64,000 bases of DNA, from contig NZ_JASHKN010000013.1 in assembly GCF_030056735.1 (NCBI RefSeq), forward strand, positions 1-64,000, in the 5' to 3' direction. Every line of letters starts with the position of its first letter. The stretch's first letter is position 1. The DNA is from Rhodococcus sp. IEGM 1409 (GTDB lineage Bacteria; Actinomycetota; Actinomycetes; Mycobacteriales; Mycobacteriaceae). A program made the translations under genes and the position numbers. Positions 35,401-44,873 of the stretch are shown here, one piece after another. The notes under the pieces were generated by a model, which ran no database searches, had not been told where the DNA came from, and saw only the letters and a program-made list of their open reading frames with translations.

Positions 35401-36479
35401 CAGTTGCCTCCACCGAGGATGCGTGCCAACTCGGAACTGCCTGCGGAAGGAAATTCGATGGGATTGACGATTCCCGGCCCGGTGCACAGTGGAATCGGCA
35501 TCTTCTCGCACAGTGCTCGTGTCGTGTCGAACTGTGAGAGATCGGTGGCGATGTCCAAGCGGCCGCGTGCTCTGCCGTCTTCGGTGACGAGGTTGGCGAC
35601 GTTCTCGAATCCCGTTGGTGCCGTTTCGATGATCTCGCGCAGTTGGTCCTGCTTGGTCGCGACTGCTCCGGTCAACTGTGCGAGCGCACCCAGGTCGGCG
35701 GTGACTGTCTCGCCGTGTTCGGCGAGTAGCGCCGCGACCTGTCCGAGCAACGTGGTCAGGGAATCGAGCGCCCCGCTGATGTCTTCGCGTTGTTCACTGA
35801 ACGCGCGGGCGGTCACTGTCACCGAGTTCGACAGCGAATCGACCTGGGTCTGGTTGTCCGCGATCAACTGCACAAGGGTGTTCAGGTTCTTCACCAGCTC
35901 GGAGATGTCAGGACTTGCACCCGCGAGCACCGAACTTGCCTGTGAGATGGACTGCACGGCATCGTGAAATGCTTGTCCGTTGCCGTCCACCGCGTGGGCG
36001 CCTTCGCCGATGAGGTCACCGATCCCACCGCCGTCGGCGCCAGGGCCGAGCGCGACCGTCAGTTCGTTCACCGAAGCAGTGAGCTGGTCCCACGTCAGAG
36101 GGGAGTGAGTGCGTTCGAGAGGGATCACCGCGCCGTTGGTGAGGAACTCACCGTCTTCGTAGCCGGGGCCGAGTTCGATTGTGCGGTCACTGATGACCGA
36201 GGGAGAGAGGACCCAGGCCTGCGCGTCGGCTGGCACGCGTGTTCCGGGTGGCAGGCTCAGTGTCACCCGTACCCGGGACCCGTCCGGCGTGACGCTCTCG
36301 ACTCTCCCGCTGGGAACTCCCAGAATTGTCACCGTGTTGCCGGTGAAGATGGCATCGGTGGAGGTGAATTCGGCAGTGAGAGTGAGTCGGTGCTCGTCAC
36401 GCGTGAGGAACAGGACCGCACCGATCGCGCAGATCACTATTGCGGCCAGCGCAGCGAGTTTCTTGACGGTCATGGTCAT
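35400..36479 (-). CDS. mceD: Mce family protein MceD
   Basis: 359 residues from the ATG that shares ATGA with the mceC stop. Membrane helix LAALAAIVICAIGAVLFL, MlaD-like domain (FTGNTVTILGVPSGRVESV), then a helical region with regular hydrophobic spacing and a C-terminal Cys pair (ALCEKMPIPLC). Component of the hexameric lipid-shuttling channel. Confidence 0.93.
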   Translation of the reverse strand: MTMTVKKLAALAAIVICAIGAVLFLTRDEHRLTLTAEFTSTDAIFTGNTVTILGVPSGRVESVTPDGSRVRVTLSLPPGTRVPADAQAWVLSPSVISDRTIELGPGYEDGEFLTNGAVIPLERTHSPLTWDQLTASVNELTVALGPGADGGGIGDLIGEGAHAVDGNGQAFHDAVQSISQASSVLAGASPDISELVKNLNTLVQLIADNQTQVDSLSNSVTVTARAFSEQREDISGALDSLTTLLGQVAALLAEHGETVTADLGALAQLTGAVATKQDQLREIIETAPTGFENVANLVTEDGRARGRLDIATDLSQFDTTRALCEKMPIPLCTGPGIVNPIEFPSAGSSELARILGGGN

Positions 36480-37468
36480 CGGCACCCCTGAACAAGCCTT
36501 ACGACGCACAACCAGTTGTCCGGGATGAGCGTGGAGGGTGAGTTGAGATCGAGCCAGTTGCCGTTTCCGGTCGCGTTGGTGACGTAGCGGACGCTGGGCG
36601 CGAAGTTGTCGAGCAGCGTGGTCAGTGATTGTTCGTTCTCGGACAGAACTCCCGTCACATCGTGGATGTCTCCCATGACCGCGTCGACCAAAGCCTGGTT
36701 GTCACCGAGGAACTGGGCAATGGTGGTGCTCAACTGATTCAGGTCTTGCACGAGGGCATTCAATACGTCCCGCCGGTCAGCGATCGTGGCCATCACCAGA
36801 TCTGCATTTCCCAGAAGGGTGTGCAGAGTGTCCTTCTGCTCGATCAGGGTTGTGGTGGTCTGCTGTGCCCCGGTGAGAAGGGAGCGGAGTGCATTGTCGT
36901 TGTCGTTGACGACCCCGGAGAGTGCGTCGATTCCCTCGAGTGAGCGGCGGATCAGTTCGGGATCGTTCGGTGAGTTGTCGGAGACCACGGTCAGCATGTT
37001 TCGCAGTTGTTGCAGATCAAGGTTTTCCGACGTGGATTGTGCGCTGCGTCCGAGATCGTCGAGAGTGAACGGAACACTGGTGTTCGTGATGGGGATGGTC
37101 GAACCTGCGGGCAACGAGCGCGATCCGTTCGGAGTGATGTCGAGCGAGCGTCGGCCGAGCAGAGTCGAGATCTTGATGTCCGCGCGCGAGTCTTCGCCGA
37201 GGCTGACGCCGTCGTCGAGACGGAAAGTGACGTCAACGGAGTTGCCGCTGACCGCCAACGACGTGACTACCCCGCTCGGAACTCCTGCGACGTTGACCGG
37301 ATCGTCCTGCGTCAACCCGGTGGCGTTGGCAAATACGGCGTGATACTCGTTGGTTTTGACCTTCAAGATCAGTTGAGGGACAACAAGTGCGGCCAGAACG
37401 ACACCGACTCCGACGAGAATGCAGATGATTCCGTTGCGGACCGGGTTCTTGACGGTGAGCCAGTTCAT
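36476..37468 (-). CDS. mceC: Mce family protein MceC
   Basis: 330 residues. Membrane helix IICILVGVGVVLAALVVP, MlaD-like domain (TGLTQDDPVNVAGVPSGVVT), helical tunnel region and a C-terminal Cys pair (WLCVVRLVQGC). The start overlaps the mceB stop by 4 nt. Confidence 0.93.
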   Translation of the reverse strand: MNWLTVKNPVRNGIICILVGVGVVLAALVVPQLILKVKTNEYHAVFANATGLTQDDPVNVAGVPSGVVTSLAVSGNSVDVTFRLDDGVSLGEDSRADIKISTLLGRRSLDITPNGSRSLPAGSTIPITNTSVPFTLDDLGRSAQSTSENLDLQQLRNMLTVVSDNSPNDPELIRRSLEGIDALSGVVNDNDNALRSLLTGAQQTTTTLIEQKDTLHTLLGNADLVMATIADRRDVLNALVQDLNQLSTTIAQFLGDNQALVDAVMGDIHDVTGVLSENEQSLTTLLDNFAPSVRYVTNATGNGNWLDLNSPSTLIPDNWLCVVRLVQGCR

Positions 37469-38490
37469 CGACACACCGCCGAGCGCTCGGGACCACCCAG
37501 TGCCACTGATTGGCCCAATGCGCTGAGTTGGAAGTTGCAGATGTAGATGTTCGCCCAACTGCCGTAGCTCATTGCGATTCCCAACTGAGTGAACAGTTGA
37601 TCGAAGGCGGTGATACCTGTCGCGAGCGAGTCGCGATTGTCGACGACGGCGCGGGCTGACTGATCGATGGAGGTCAGTGTGCCTGCCAAGTCAGGTTCGA
37701 CCCGCGTGACCAAGTCCTGAAGGGAAGAGGTCAGGGCACCTGCGGAATCCACTGCCGCCGAGATCTGTCGGCGGTCCTGCGCCAAGCCGCCGACCAGTGT
37801 GTCGAGGGTGTTGATCATCTCGACGAAGTTGGGTCGATTCGTCGTGGTGACGGTGAGTACCCGGTCGAGGTTGGTCAGTAACTGGTCCAGGATCGTGTCG
37901 CGGGACGTCAAGTTCTCGGTGACGGCAACGGTGCGCTCGAGCAGGCTTTCGATGGTGGAACCTTGTCCTTGGAATACCTGGACGACGTGTCCGGCAAGCT
38001 CGTTGACTTCTGCGGGGTCGAGTGCGTCGAACAGTGGACGGAAGCCGCCGAGGATGTCGGTGAGGTCGATCGCCGGCTGAGTCTGTTCCACCGGAATGGT
38101 GGCCCCGGGGGAGAGGTAGTTGCCGGTTGCGCGTTCGCCTTGTCTGCGCTCGCCCTGTCCTGATTCGATCGAAATCGTCCGTGCCCCCAACAGATCCGCA
38201 TACCTCACCACTGCTCGACCGTCGGCCGGAATGCGTTGTGTGGATTCGAGTTCGAAACCGACGACGGCTTGGTTGTTCACCAACTCGACGCTCTCGACGC
38301 GCCCGACTCGGACCCCGGCGATCTGTACGTCGCTGCCCGTGACCAGACCGGAGGCATTGACGAAGACGGCCTGGTACTGCGAACTCGGCCCGGAGACGGG
38401 GTTGATCAGGGTGCTCACCACGATCACGGTGGCGAGAATCGACAGTGCGGCAAACACTCCGAATCTGATCAGAGACTTCTTCACGCTCAT
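37465..38490 (-). CDS. mceB: Mce family protein MceB
   Basis: 341 residues. Membrane helix FGVFAALSILATVIVVSTL, MlaD-like domain (SGLVTGSDVQIAGVRVGRVE) and helical region; two late Cys (YICNFQ, SAVCR). The ATG shares ATGA with the mceA stop. Upstream extension of the frame is antisense noise. Confidence 0.93.
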   Translation of the reverse strand: MSVKKSLIRFGVFAALSILATVIVVSTLINPVSGPSSQYQAVFVNASGLVTGSDVQIAGVRVGRVESVELVNNQAVVGFELESTQRIPADGRAVVRYADLLGARTISIESGQGERRQGERATGNYLSPGATIPVEQTQPAIDLTDILGGFRPLFDALDPAEVNELAGHVVQVFQGQGSTIESLLERTVAVTENLTSRDTILDQLLTNLDRVLTVTTTNRPNFVEMINTLDTLVGGLAQDRRQISAAVDSAGALTSSLQDLVTRVEPDLAGTLTSIDQSARAVVDNRDSLATGITAFDQLFTQLGIAMSYGSWANIYICNFQLSALGQSVALGGPERSAVCR

Positions 38491-39671
38491 TCGCCCACCA
38501 CCGTCGTCCCACGAAGTACCGGCCCGGCCACCAGAGTGTCCAACGCTGTACCGCCCTGAGTGAGAGCTGCGATCAGCGACTGTTCGACGGGACTGCCGAC
38601 CGGTCCGACGGTTCCACCGAACGGGGCAGCGGCGGCAGGGCAGTTGGGGCCGCGGGCCGCGTCGTATTGTGGGCAGTCGGTTTTGCCGTACGGATACAGA
38701 TCTGTGACAGACAGCCGCAGGTCGGTGCTGAGCCATGGGCCGTGCGCCAACGCCGGCGGAAGTTTGATCGTGAGATTGCGCAGGCCGGTGTAGAAGGTGG
38801 TGATGTGGTCGGGTCGTGAAGTGATTGCGCCGGTGAGGGAATCGGCGTCGTCGATCACGGTGATCATGCGGTCACGATTGTCGCCGATCACGGTCGCAGC
38901 AGCAGAACCCGTGCTGGTACCGGCTCGCAGAAGCGCCGCTAGTCCGTCGGATTTGTCGACGACGGTTTTGGATGTGGTGATGGAGTTCTCGAATGCGGCG
39001 AGCATGTCCGGCGCGCTCGTCGAGAGACTGTCGGCGAGGGTCGCTATGTCGTCGAGGTCGTCACCGAGCCCGTCGATGACCGGCTGCGCACCGACCAACG
39101 CGTGGTGAACTGAATCGAGAGATTCACCGATCTGGTTTCCCTTGCCGCTCATCGCGTCCGAGACTGCCGTGAGCGCGACGTTGATGTCGGCGGGGTCGAG
39201 GGAAGAAACGAGCGAGTAGATCCGCGAGATCGATTGGTAGAGCTGGACCGCGACCTCGGACTGATCCGATACCAACTCCGTGCCCGGCGCGAGGGCAGGG
39301 CCACGGGAGAGTCCGTCGGGTTGAATCAGGTCTACGAAGAAGTCGCCGAAGATGTTGCGGGGCATCAGCCGCACCTGACTTGTCGACGGTATGTCCTCGA
39401 ACGCACCCTCGTCGATTGCGAGTGAGACGGTGGAAGCGGTGGTGCCAGGCTCGATGTCGGCTACCGTGCCGACGACGACGCCGCGGTACTGAACCGAGGA
39501 TCCGACTCGCAGCGCACCGGCGGCGGCGGGGACGACAGCGCTGACCTGAGGTGTGGAACCTAACGTGTCCGTGCCCCTGCTGAAGAGGAAGACGTAGGCG
39601 ACGATCAGCACGGCAACGGCCAGTACACCCCTCAGTGCCAGCGCAATTCGACTGGTGCCCGTGACGATCAT
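38487..39671 (-). CDS. mceA: Mce family protein MceA
   Basis: 394 residues from the ATG overlapping the yrbEB stop. Membrane helix LRGVLAVAVLIVAYVFLF, MlaD-like domain (GALRVGSSVQYRGVVVGTVA) and helical tunnel region, with Cys in DCPQYDAARGPNCP. First Mce protein after the two permeases, as in all mce operons. Confidence 0.93.
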   Translation of the reverse strand: MIVTGTSRIALALRGVLAVAVLIVAYVFLFSRGTDTLGSTPQVSAVVPAAAGALRVGSSVQYRGVVVGTVADIEPGTTASTVSLAIDEGAFEDIPSTSQVRLMPRNIFGDFFVDLIQPDGLSRGPALAPGTELVSDQSEVAVQLYQSISRIYSLVSSLDPADINVALTAVSDAMSGKGNQIGESLDSVHHALVGAQPVIDGLGDDLDDIATLADSLSTSAPDMLAAFENSITTSKTVVDKSDGLAALLRAGTSTGSAAATVIGDNRDRMITVIDDADSLTGAITSRPDHITTFYTGLRNLTIKLPPALAHGPWLSTDLRLSVTDLYPYGKTDCPQYDAARGPNCPAAAAPFGGTVGPVGSPVEQSLIAALTQGGTALDTLVAGPVLRGTTVVGE

Positions 39672-40513
39672 CCGGTCAACCCGGGTACCTGAGGTTTGAG
39701 TCCCCACAGCGCAATGGTCATCGCGACGTCGGTGAAGGCAAGGAAGACGATGCTGGTGCGCAACGCTCGCCCGGCGGCTCGTCCGACGCCTTCGGGGCCG
39801 CCTGTGGCGGTGTAACCGTAGTAGCAGTGCACGAGTGTGACCACGACCGCGAACACCATGACTTTTATCAGGGAAAGCCAGATGTCGTTGGGGGAGAGGA
39901 AAAGACTGAAGTAATACCCGTACGTTCCCTCGGACTGGCCTTTGACCCGGATCACCGCAAGCGCCGTTGCCATGTACGAGGCAAACAGGCCGACGAGGTA
40001 CAGCGGGACCACCGCGATGAGCGCAGCGATCATTCGTGTGGTGACCAGATACCGCAGTGAGGGAATCGCCATGACCTCGAGTGCGTCGATTTCCTCGGAG
40101 ATTCGCATGGCGCCGAGTTGCGCGGTGAATCCGGTTCCGACTTTGGCTGCCAAGGTGATTGCGGCAACGAGCGGTGCGACCTCGCGAGTGTTCGCGATGG
40201 CGGACATCACCCCCGACAGTGGAGCGAGGCCGACGAGGTTGAGCCCGCGGTAGCCCTCGAGGCCGATCTGGGAACCGGCGAAGAACGAGATCGCGAAGAT
40301 GACGACGACGCTGCCGCCGCCGGCGAGCAGGGTGCCCGAACCGAATGCCACCTGTGCGACCAGACGGGCCACTTCACGCCAGTAGCGCTGCAGGGTTGCC
40401 GGAATCGAGGTGATCACGCGCGCGTGGAACGTGAACTGATCGCCGAGTCGACTCAATCCGTCGACGGTCCGCGAACTGACCCGCTTGGCACGAAGTGCGA
40501 TGGGAAGGTGCAT
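39668..40513 (-). CDS. yrbEB: YrbE-family Mce permease subunit B
   Basis: 281-residue MlaE-type integral membrane permease with five to six helices and the coupling segment RISEEIDALEVMAIPSLRYL. The ATG overlaps the yrbEA stop (TGATG). Forms the inner-membrane core with YrbEA; the ATPase (MceG/Mkl) is not in the window, as usual for mce systems. Confidence 0.94.
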   Translation of the reverse strand: MHLPIALRAKRVSSRTVDGLSRLGDQFTFHARVITSIPATLQRYWREVARLVAQVAFGSGTLLAGGGSVVVIFAISFFAGSQIGLEGYRGLNLVGLAPLSGVMSAIANTREVAPLVAAITLAAKVGTGFTAQLGAMRISEEIDALEVMAIPSLRYLVTTRMIAALIAVVPLYLVGLFASYMATALAVIRVKGQSEGTYGYYFSLFLSPNDIWLSLIKVMVFAVVVTLVHCYYGYTATGGPEGVGRAAGRALRTSIVFLAFTDVAMTIALWGLKPQVPGLTG

Positions 40514-41379
40514 CAATAGGCACCTTTCACCGAGACGAACAGCGGGTAGAACTGGGTGATCGCGAGGTTGGCGACAAACACGAGGACAAACGAGAGCACC
40601 ACGGTCTCGTTGACGGCATCCCCGACGCCTTGGGCTCCACGCTTGACGGTCAAGCCCTTGTAGCAGGCCACGATTCCCGAGATGAGAGCAAAGGCAACGG
40701 CTTTGATACCGGAGACGACGAAGTCGCTGGGTTGACTGAATTGGACGAGATTGCGTAGGAAGCTCTGTGCGTTGCCGTCGAGTATCAGGACGTGAACGAA
40801 GAGGCTTGCACCCAAACCGATTACGAGGACTATCGAATTCAGGAGGAGGCAGACGACGGCGATCGCGATCATGCGGGGCACGACCAGGCGTTCGAGCACG
40901 GGTAGACCCAGCACTTCGAGTGCGTCGATTTCTTCGCGGATCGTTCGTGCTCCCAAGTCGGCGCAGATCGCGGAACCGCCGACGCCCGCAATGATCAGGG
41001 CGCACACCAGAGGTCCGGCCTGTCCGATGATGAGGAACGCGACGACGGCACCGCTGTACGCACCCGCGCCGATTTGATCTGCCAGCGCACCGATCTGCAG
41101 TGCTACTCCCACACCGAGGGGAATCATCACCAGAGCAGACGCGACCGAGGTGACGTGGGCGAGAAACCACATCTGGTCGAGCGCTTCACGCCAGGCGAGG
41201 CGCCTGCGTCGCAGGGTCGTGACCGCAGCAACGCACACGCGAACGGTAAAGGTGAACAGCAGGCCGATCTCGGACAGCAGGTTCGAGAACATATTCGTCT
41301 TGGCAGGGGAGGCGGGTGTTGTGTCTGCGGTTGTTCCAACCTCGGGGTCGTCTCCGGTTGTTTCAACTTCGGTGCTCAC
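40513..41379 (-). CDS. yrbEA: YrbE-family Mce permease subunit A
   Basis: 288-residue MlaE-type permease with the coupling helix TIREEIDALEVLGLPVLERL and membrane segments such as LVCALIIAGVGGSAI. Acidic/Thr-rich N-terminal tail of about 28 residues. GTG start preceded by AAAGGGGG. First gene of the nine-gene operon, transcribed away from canB. Confidence 0.94.
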   Translation of the reverse strand: MSTEVETTGDDPEVGTTADTTPASPAKTNMFSNLLSEIGLLFTFTVRVCVAAVTTLRRRRLAWREALDQMWFLAHVTSVASALVMIPLGVGVALQIGALADQIGAGAYSGAVVAFLIIGQAGPLVCALIIAGVGGSAICADLGARTIREEIDALEVLGLPVLERLVVPRMIAIAVVCLLLNSIVLVIGLGASLFVHVLILDGNAQSFLRNLVQFSQPSDFVVSGIKAVAFALISGIVACYKGLTVKRGAQGVGDAVNETVVLSFVLVFVANLAITQFYPLFVSVKGAY

Positions 41380-41548
41380 GCCATCCCCCTTTCCGGCCGA
41401 ATCGTTCTGGTCGGGTTTCTTCGGTCACACTCGCAAGCTCGAAGTGCTCCAGGTCACGTTCGGAGACGGTATCAGGAAACTGACTCTGAAGTAAGTTCCA
41501 ATTCGGCTGCTTCATCACAAGGTGTGAATGTCGACGCGGAACTTTCGT

Positions 41549-41562
41549 TTGCGTCTACGCAA
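41549..41562. promoter_or_regulatory. Palindrome TTGCGT-CT-ACGCAA between mce operon and canB
   Basis: Perfect 6-bp arms with a 2-bp spacer, 46 bp before the canB ATG and 170 bp before yrbEA. Candidate operator for one or both divergent units; the regulator is unknown. Confidence 0.35.
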
Positions 41563-41607
41563 CCTTCCCGGCGAGAGTCCGAAATGCTTCGGGTGCACAA
41601 TGAGTGA

Positions 41608-42237
41608 ATGCCACGATCAAGCCCCATTTCCGCTTGGAAGTCCCTTCGCGAAGGCAACGAGCGATTTGTCAACGACGCATCCATCCATCCCAGCCAGGGA
41701 ATCGCGGACCGCGCGAAACTCGTCGACGGGCAGCACCCCACAGCGGTTCTGTTCGGTTGTGGTGATTCGCGCGTAGCCGCAGAGATCATTTTCGACCAGG
41801 GCCTCGGCGACATGTTCGTTGTGCGCACGGCGGGTCACGTACTCGACGATTCGGTTCTCGGTTCGATCGAGTACGCCGTTCACGTGCTCAACGTGCCGCT
41901 CATCGTCGTCCTCGGGCACGACGGTTGCGGTGCCGTCAAGGCAACGCTCGACGCCCTGGACAAGGGCGCAGTTCCCGATGGATTCATCCGCAGTGTGGTC
42001 GAGCGTGTTGCTCCGTCCATCCTGATGGGCCGCAACGAAGGTTTGTCCACCGTCGACGAACTCGAAGGCCGTCACGTCGTGGAGACCGGCTCGTTGATCA
42101 TGCAGAGGTCCCGGATCATCGCCGACAAGGTGGACAAGGGTGCGTGCGCGATCGTCGGCGTCACGTACACGTTGTCCGACGGTCACATGCGAGTTCAGGG
42201 CGCTGTCGGCGACATCGGCGAGACCGCCGAGGGATAG
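41608..42237 (+). CDS. canB: Beta-carbonic anhydrase
   Basis: 209 residues. The zinc ligands are in FGCGDSRV (Cys, with the Asp-Arg dyad) and VLGHDGCGAV (His, Cys). Very similar to M. tuberculosis Rv3588c (AAEIIFDQGLGDMFVVRTAG, VLNVPLIVVLGHD). Interconverts CO2 and bicarbonate. No obvious ribosome site precedes the ATG. Confidence 0.95.
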   Translation: MPRSSPISAWKSLREGNERFVNDASIHPSQGIADRAKLVDGQHPTAVLFGCGDSRVAAEIIFDQGLGDMFVVRTAGHVLDDSVLGSIEYAVHVLNVPLIVVLGHDGCGAVKATLDALDKGAVPDGFIRSVVERVAPSILMGRNEGLSTVDELEGRHVVETGSLIMQRSRIIADKVDKGACAIVGVTYTLSDGHMRVQGAVGDIGETAEG

Positions 42238-42334
42238 ATCTTCCGGGGCAGTGATAGCTGGCACCGGACAATGGGTACCGACACGCCGCCTCAGCTGACG
42301 GTTAGTGGACCCCGCGCCAACTACCGTTGAGTCC

Positions 42335-43081
42335 GTGTTGGAACCGAATGGACCACTGCCCCCTGAGATCTACTGGCGTCGCCGGGCGCTGGCCATCGGT
42401 GCTGCCGTTATTGCGCTGGCATTGATCATCTGGGCGGCGTCCGCCCTCTTTGGCGGTGGAAGTGATACCCCGGAGGCCGATTCGGCCGCTGCGAGTTCCT
42501 CGCTGACAACAGATGTCTCCTTCACCCCCAACCCTTCCGGATCCAACGCACCGGACGGTGGCGGTGGTTCGGGTGGCGGCGCTGCCGGTGGGTCGGGTGG
42601 CTCGGGGTCGCAGGCTTCGGGGTCGTCGTCGTCGTCTTCGTCGTCTTCGTCGACCACCGGGGCCCCGGTCCCGGCTGGTCAGTGCGCCGACTCGTCGCTG
42701 GCAGTCAAGGCAACCGCAGACAAGGCGACCTTTGCTCCCGGCGAAGAGCCGTCGTTCACGATCGTCATCACCAACATCGGTTCGGCACCCTGCGATCGAG
42801 ATCTGGCGGGCGGCCTTCAACAGGTGCTCGTCTACAGCATCGACGGCAAGACCCGTCTGTGGTCCAACGTCGACTGCTACCCGCAGCCCGCTGCCGACGT
42901 GCGCAATCTCGCTCCGGGTGAGCAAGCCGCGTTCAAGGTCGCCTGGTCGGCCACGACGTCGAACCCCGAGTGCGCGACCGCGCAGAACCCCGAGCGCAAT
43001 CCGGTGGGCGCAGGCGCGTACACGGTTGTCGGTCAGCTCGGCGCATTGCGAAGCTCCCCGGAGCCGTTCAACATCGCGTGA
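42335..43081 (+). CDS. Envelope protein with membrane anchor and Ser-rich linker (Rv3587c-type)
   Basis: About 248 residues. The start GTG 42335 matches the family N-terminus (EPNGPLPPEIYWRRR); GTG 42305 is the alternative. One membrane helix (AIGAAVIALALIIWAASAL), a Gly/Ser-rich linker containing a run of about ten Ser encoded by TCG/TCT codons, and an extracellular beta-sandwich-like domain (FTIVITNIGSAPCDRDL) with several Cys. Lies between canB and disA as in mycobacteria. Function unknown. Confidence 0.82.
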   Translation: MLEPNGPLPPEIYWRRRALAIGAAVIALALIIWAASALFGGGSDTPEADSAAASSSLTTDVSFTPNPSGSNAPDGGGGSGGGAAGGSGGSGSQASGSSSSSSSSSSTTGAPVPAGQCADSSLAVKATADKATFAPGEEPSFTIVITNIGSAPCDRDLAGGLQQVLVYSIDGKTRLWSNVDCYPQPAADVRNLAPGEQAAFKVAWSATTSNPECATAQNPERNPVGAGAYTVVGQLGALRSSPEPFNIA

Positions 43082-43107
43082 GAGCGAGCAAGCGGCGAAC
43101 GGGTTGG

Positions 43108-44205
43108 CTAGTTGAACGATCCGGTGATCGACGTCTCCGCGAGCCGGGACAGTCCCTCACGGATGTGACGGGCCCACAGCCCGCCGATGCCCTCGACCGA
43201 CTGCAGATCGGCGGCTGTAGCGGCCAGCAGCGACTGGAGAGTGCCGAAGGATCCGACCAACCGGTGGATCTGATGGAACTGCAATCGAGGTACACGCATC
43301 AGTACGCGATATCCGCGAGGAGTCATCGGGGTGTCGAGGGCTTCGATCGTGCCCGGATATCCGAGAACACGCGCAAGCGTCGTGAGGTCGAGTAGGTCGG
43401 CGTCGGTGACGCGATCGAGTGCGACGAGGACGTTGTCCATCGCCGCGGTGCCGATGGGTTCGGGGCCGGCAAGGTAATCCCGAACGATCAGTTGACGTGC
43501 AATGTCGTTGTCCCCGACCAGTTCTTCGAGCTGCAGTGCCAACTGGCGACCGTCGGTGCCGAGCTCGAGGACATCCTGCTCGATCTCGATCGACACACGG
43601 CGAACCATTTCGAGTCGCTGTACGACGGTCAACGCGTCGCGCAGGGTCACAAAATCCTCGATCTCGACGACCGACAGTTGCCGTGTCACTTCGTCGAGGC
43701 GCGCTTTGTATCGTTCGAGCGTCGCGACGGCCTGGTTGGCGCGCGAAAGTATGGTGGCCGAGCCGTCGATGACGTGCCGGATCCCGCCGACGTACACACT
43801 GACGATCGACATCGACTGACTGACCGACACCACGGGATAGCCGGTTTGAATCGCCGTGCGCTCGGCGGCACGGTGCCGGGTGCCGGATTCGACGGTGGGA
43901 ATCTTGTGATCGGGAACGAGTTGGACGTTGGCGCGCACGATGCGTGTGCCGTCCGTCGAGAGGACAACCGCGCCGTCCATCTTCGACAACTCGCGCAATC
44001 GGGTCGGGGCGAACTCCACGTCGAGATTGAATCCGCCGTCACACAGCGCTTCCATCTCTTCGTCGTATCCGAGGACGATCAGCGCGCCGGTACGACCGCG
44101 AAGAATGCGCTCGAGCCCGTCTCGCAAAGCGGTACCCGGCGCCAACCTGGCGATGGTCTCTCGCAATGCCGACGACGACTGTGTGTCCGCCATCGCACTG
44201 ATCAT
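43108..44205 (-). CDS. disA: DNA-integrity scanning protein DisA, diadenylate cyclase
   Basis: Makes c-di-AMP from two ATP and scans DNA for branched structures. 365 residues from ATG 44205 (AGGGAG upstream). The N-terminal DAC domain has the catalytic motifs DGA (77-79, KMDGAVVLS) and RHR (110-112, [11 protein letters not shown]). The middle helical region leads to C-terminal helix-hairpin-helix motifs ([13 protein letters not shown]). Conserved neighbour of radA in actinobacteria. Confidence 0.97.
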   Translation of the reverse strand: MISAMADTQSSSALRETIARLAPGTALRDGLERILRGRTGALIVLGYDEEMEALCDGGFNLDVEFAPTRLRELSKMDGAVVLSTDGTRIVRANVQLVPDHKIPTVESGTRHRAAERTAIQTGYPVVSVSQSMSIVSVYVGGIRHVIDGSATILSRANQAVATLERYKARLDEVTRQLSVVEIEDFVTLRDALTVVQRLEMVRRVSIEIEQDVLELGTDGRQLALQLEELVGDNDIARQLIVRDYLAGPEPIGTAAMDNVLVALDRVTDADLLDLTTLARVLGYPGTIEALDTPMTPRGYRVLMRVPRLQFHQIHRLVGSFGTLQSLLAATAADLQSVEGIGGLWARHIREGLSRLAETSITGSFN

Positions 44206-44289
44206 TGAGAAACTCCCTGCTGAGGTCGATGTCACTTCGGTCGGGTCCGATGCCTGTGCCGGACTGATTCCCGTTTAGATTACCTATCC

Positions 44290-44850
44290 ATGAGTAGTAC
44301 CTGGACCCTGCCTGACGACCTGACCCTCCCGGAGCCGGCCGAATTCTTTCCGGCCGCCGGCGAGAAGCTGCCTCAGCACTGGTCGAAATGCTTCGGCTGC
44401 GGCGACGACCAGCCTGCGGGAATGGCGATGAGTTTCAGGGCCGGTGACGGGCTGGAAGTGACCGGCCGTCTGGAGGTCGCCAAGAAGTATCAGGGCGGTC
44501 CGGGAGTCATTCACGGCGGCATTTTGTCGACGGCCTTCGACGAGGCTCAGGGCATGGCATGCATGGCTCTCGGCTCGCCTGTGGTGACTGGGCACCTCGA
44601 GATCGACTTCGCCCGACCGATTCCGTTGGGATCGGTGCTCGAGTTTCGGGCTCGCATCGACGGTGTAGTGCGTCGCAAGGTCTACACCAGCGCGGAAGCG
44701 GTCATCGTCGAAGGCCCGACAGCAGATCCGGACGCGGTAGTGGGAACGTCCCGAGGACTGTTCCTGACCATCACCCCGGAACACTTCGCCAAGACCAAGG
44801 AGTTCGTGGACGGCGAACCTACTTCCCCGTTCGGCACCTCGTCGGTCTGA
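44290..44850 (+). CDS. PaaI-type hotdog thioesterase
   Basis: 186 residues with the 4HBT/PaaI hotdog core: YQGGPGVIHGGILSTAFDEA contains the HGG turn and the acidic catalytic residue. Upstream, CFGCGDDQPAGM is the extended segment of the mycobacterial-type long thioesterases. Probably hydrolyses an acyl- or aryl-CoA. Lies between disA and radA, divergent from disA. Confidence 0.88.
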   Translation: MSSTWTLPDDLTLPEPAEFFPAAGEKLPQHWSKCFGCGDDQPAGMAMSFRAGDGLEVTGRLEVAKKYQGGPGVIHGGILSTAFDEAQGMACMALGSPVVTGHLEIDFARPIPLGSVLEFRARIDGVVRRKVYTSAEAVIVEGPTADPDAVVGTSRGLFLTITPEHFAKTKEFVDGEPTSPFGTSSV

Positions 44851-44873
44851 AGCGGTAGTCGTCCGCAGGCCGG

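Noticed and set aside
42610-42652. Triplet-repeat tract as a phase-variable site
   Set aside because: It is a Ser-codon run inside the linker of the Rv3587c-like protein; changes would stay in frame and only alter linker length.
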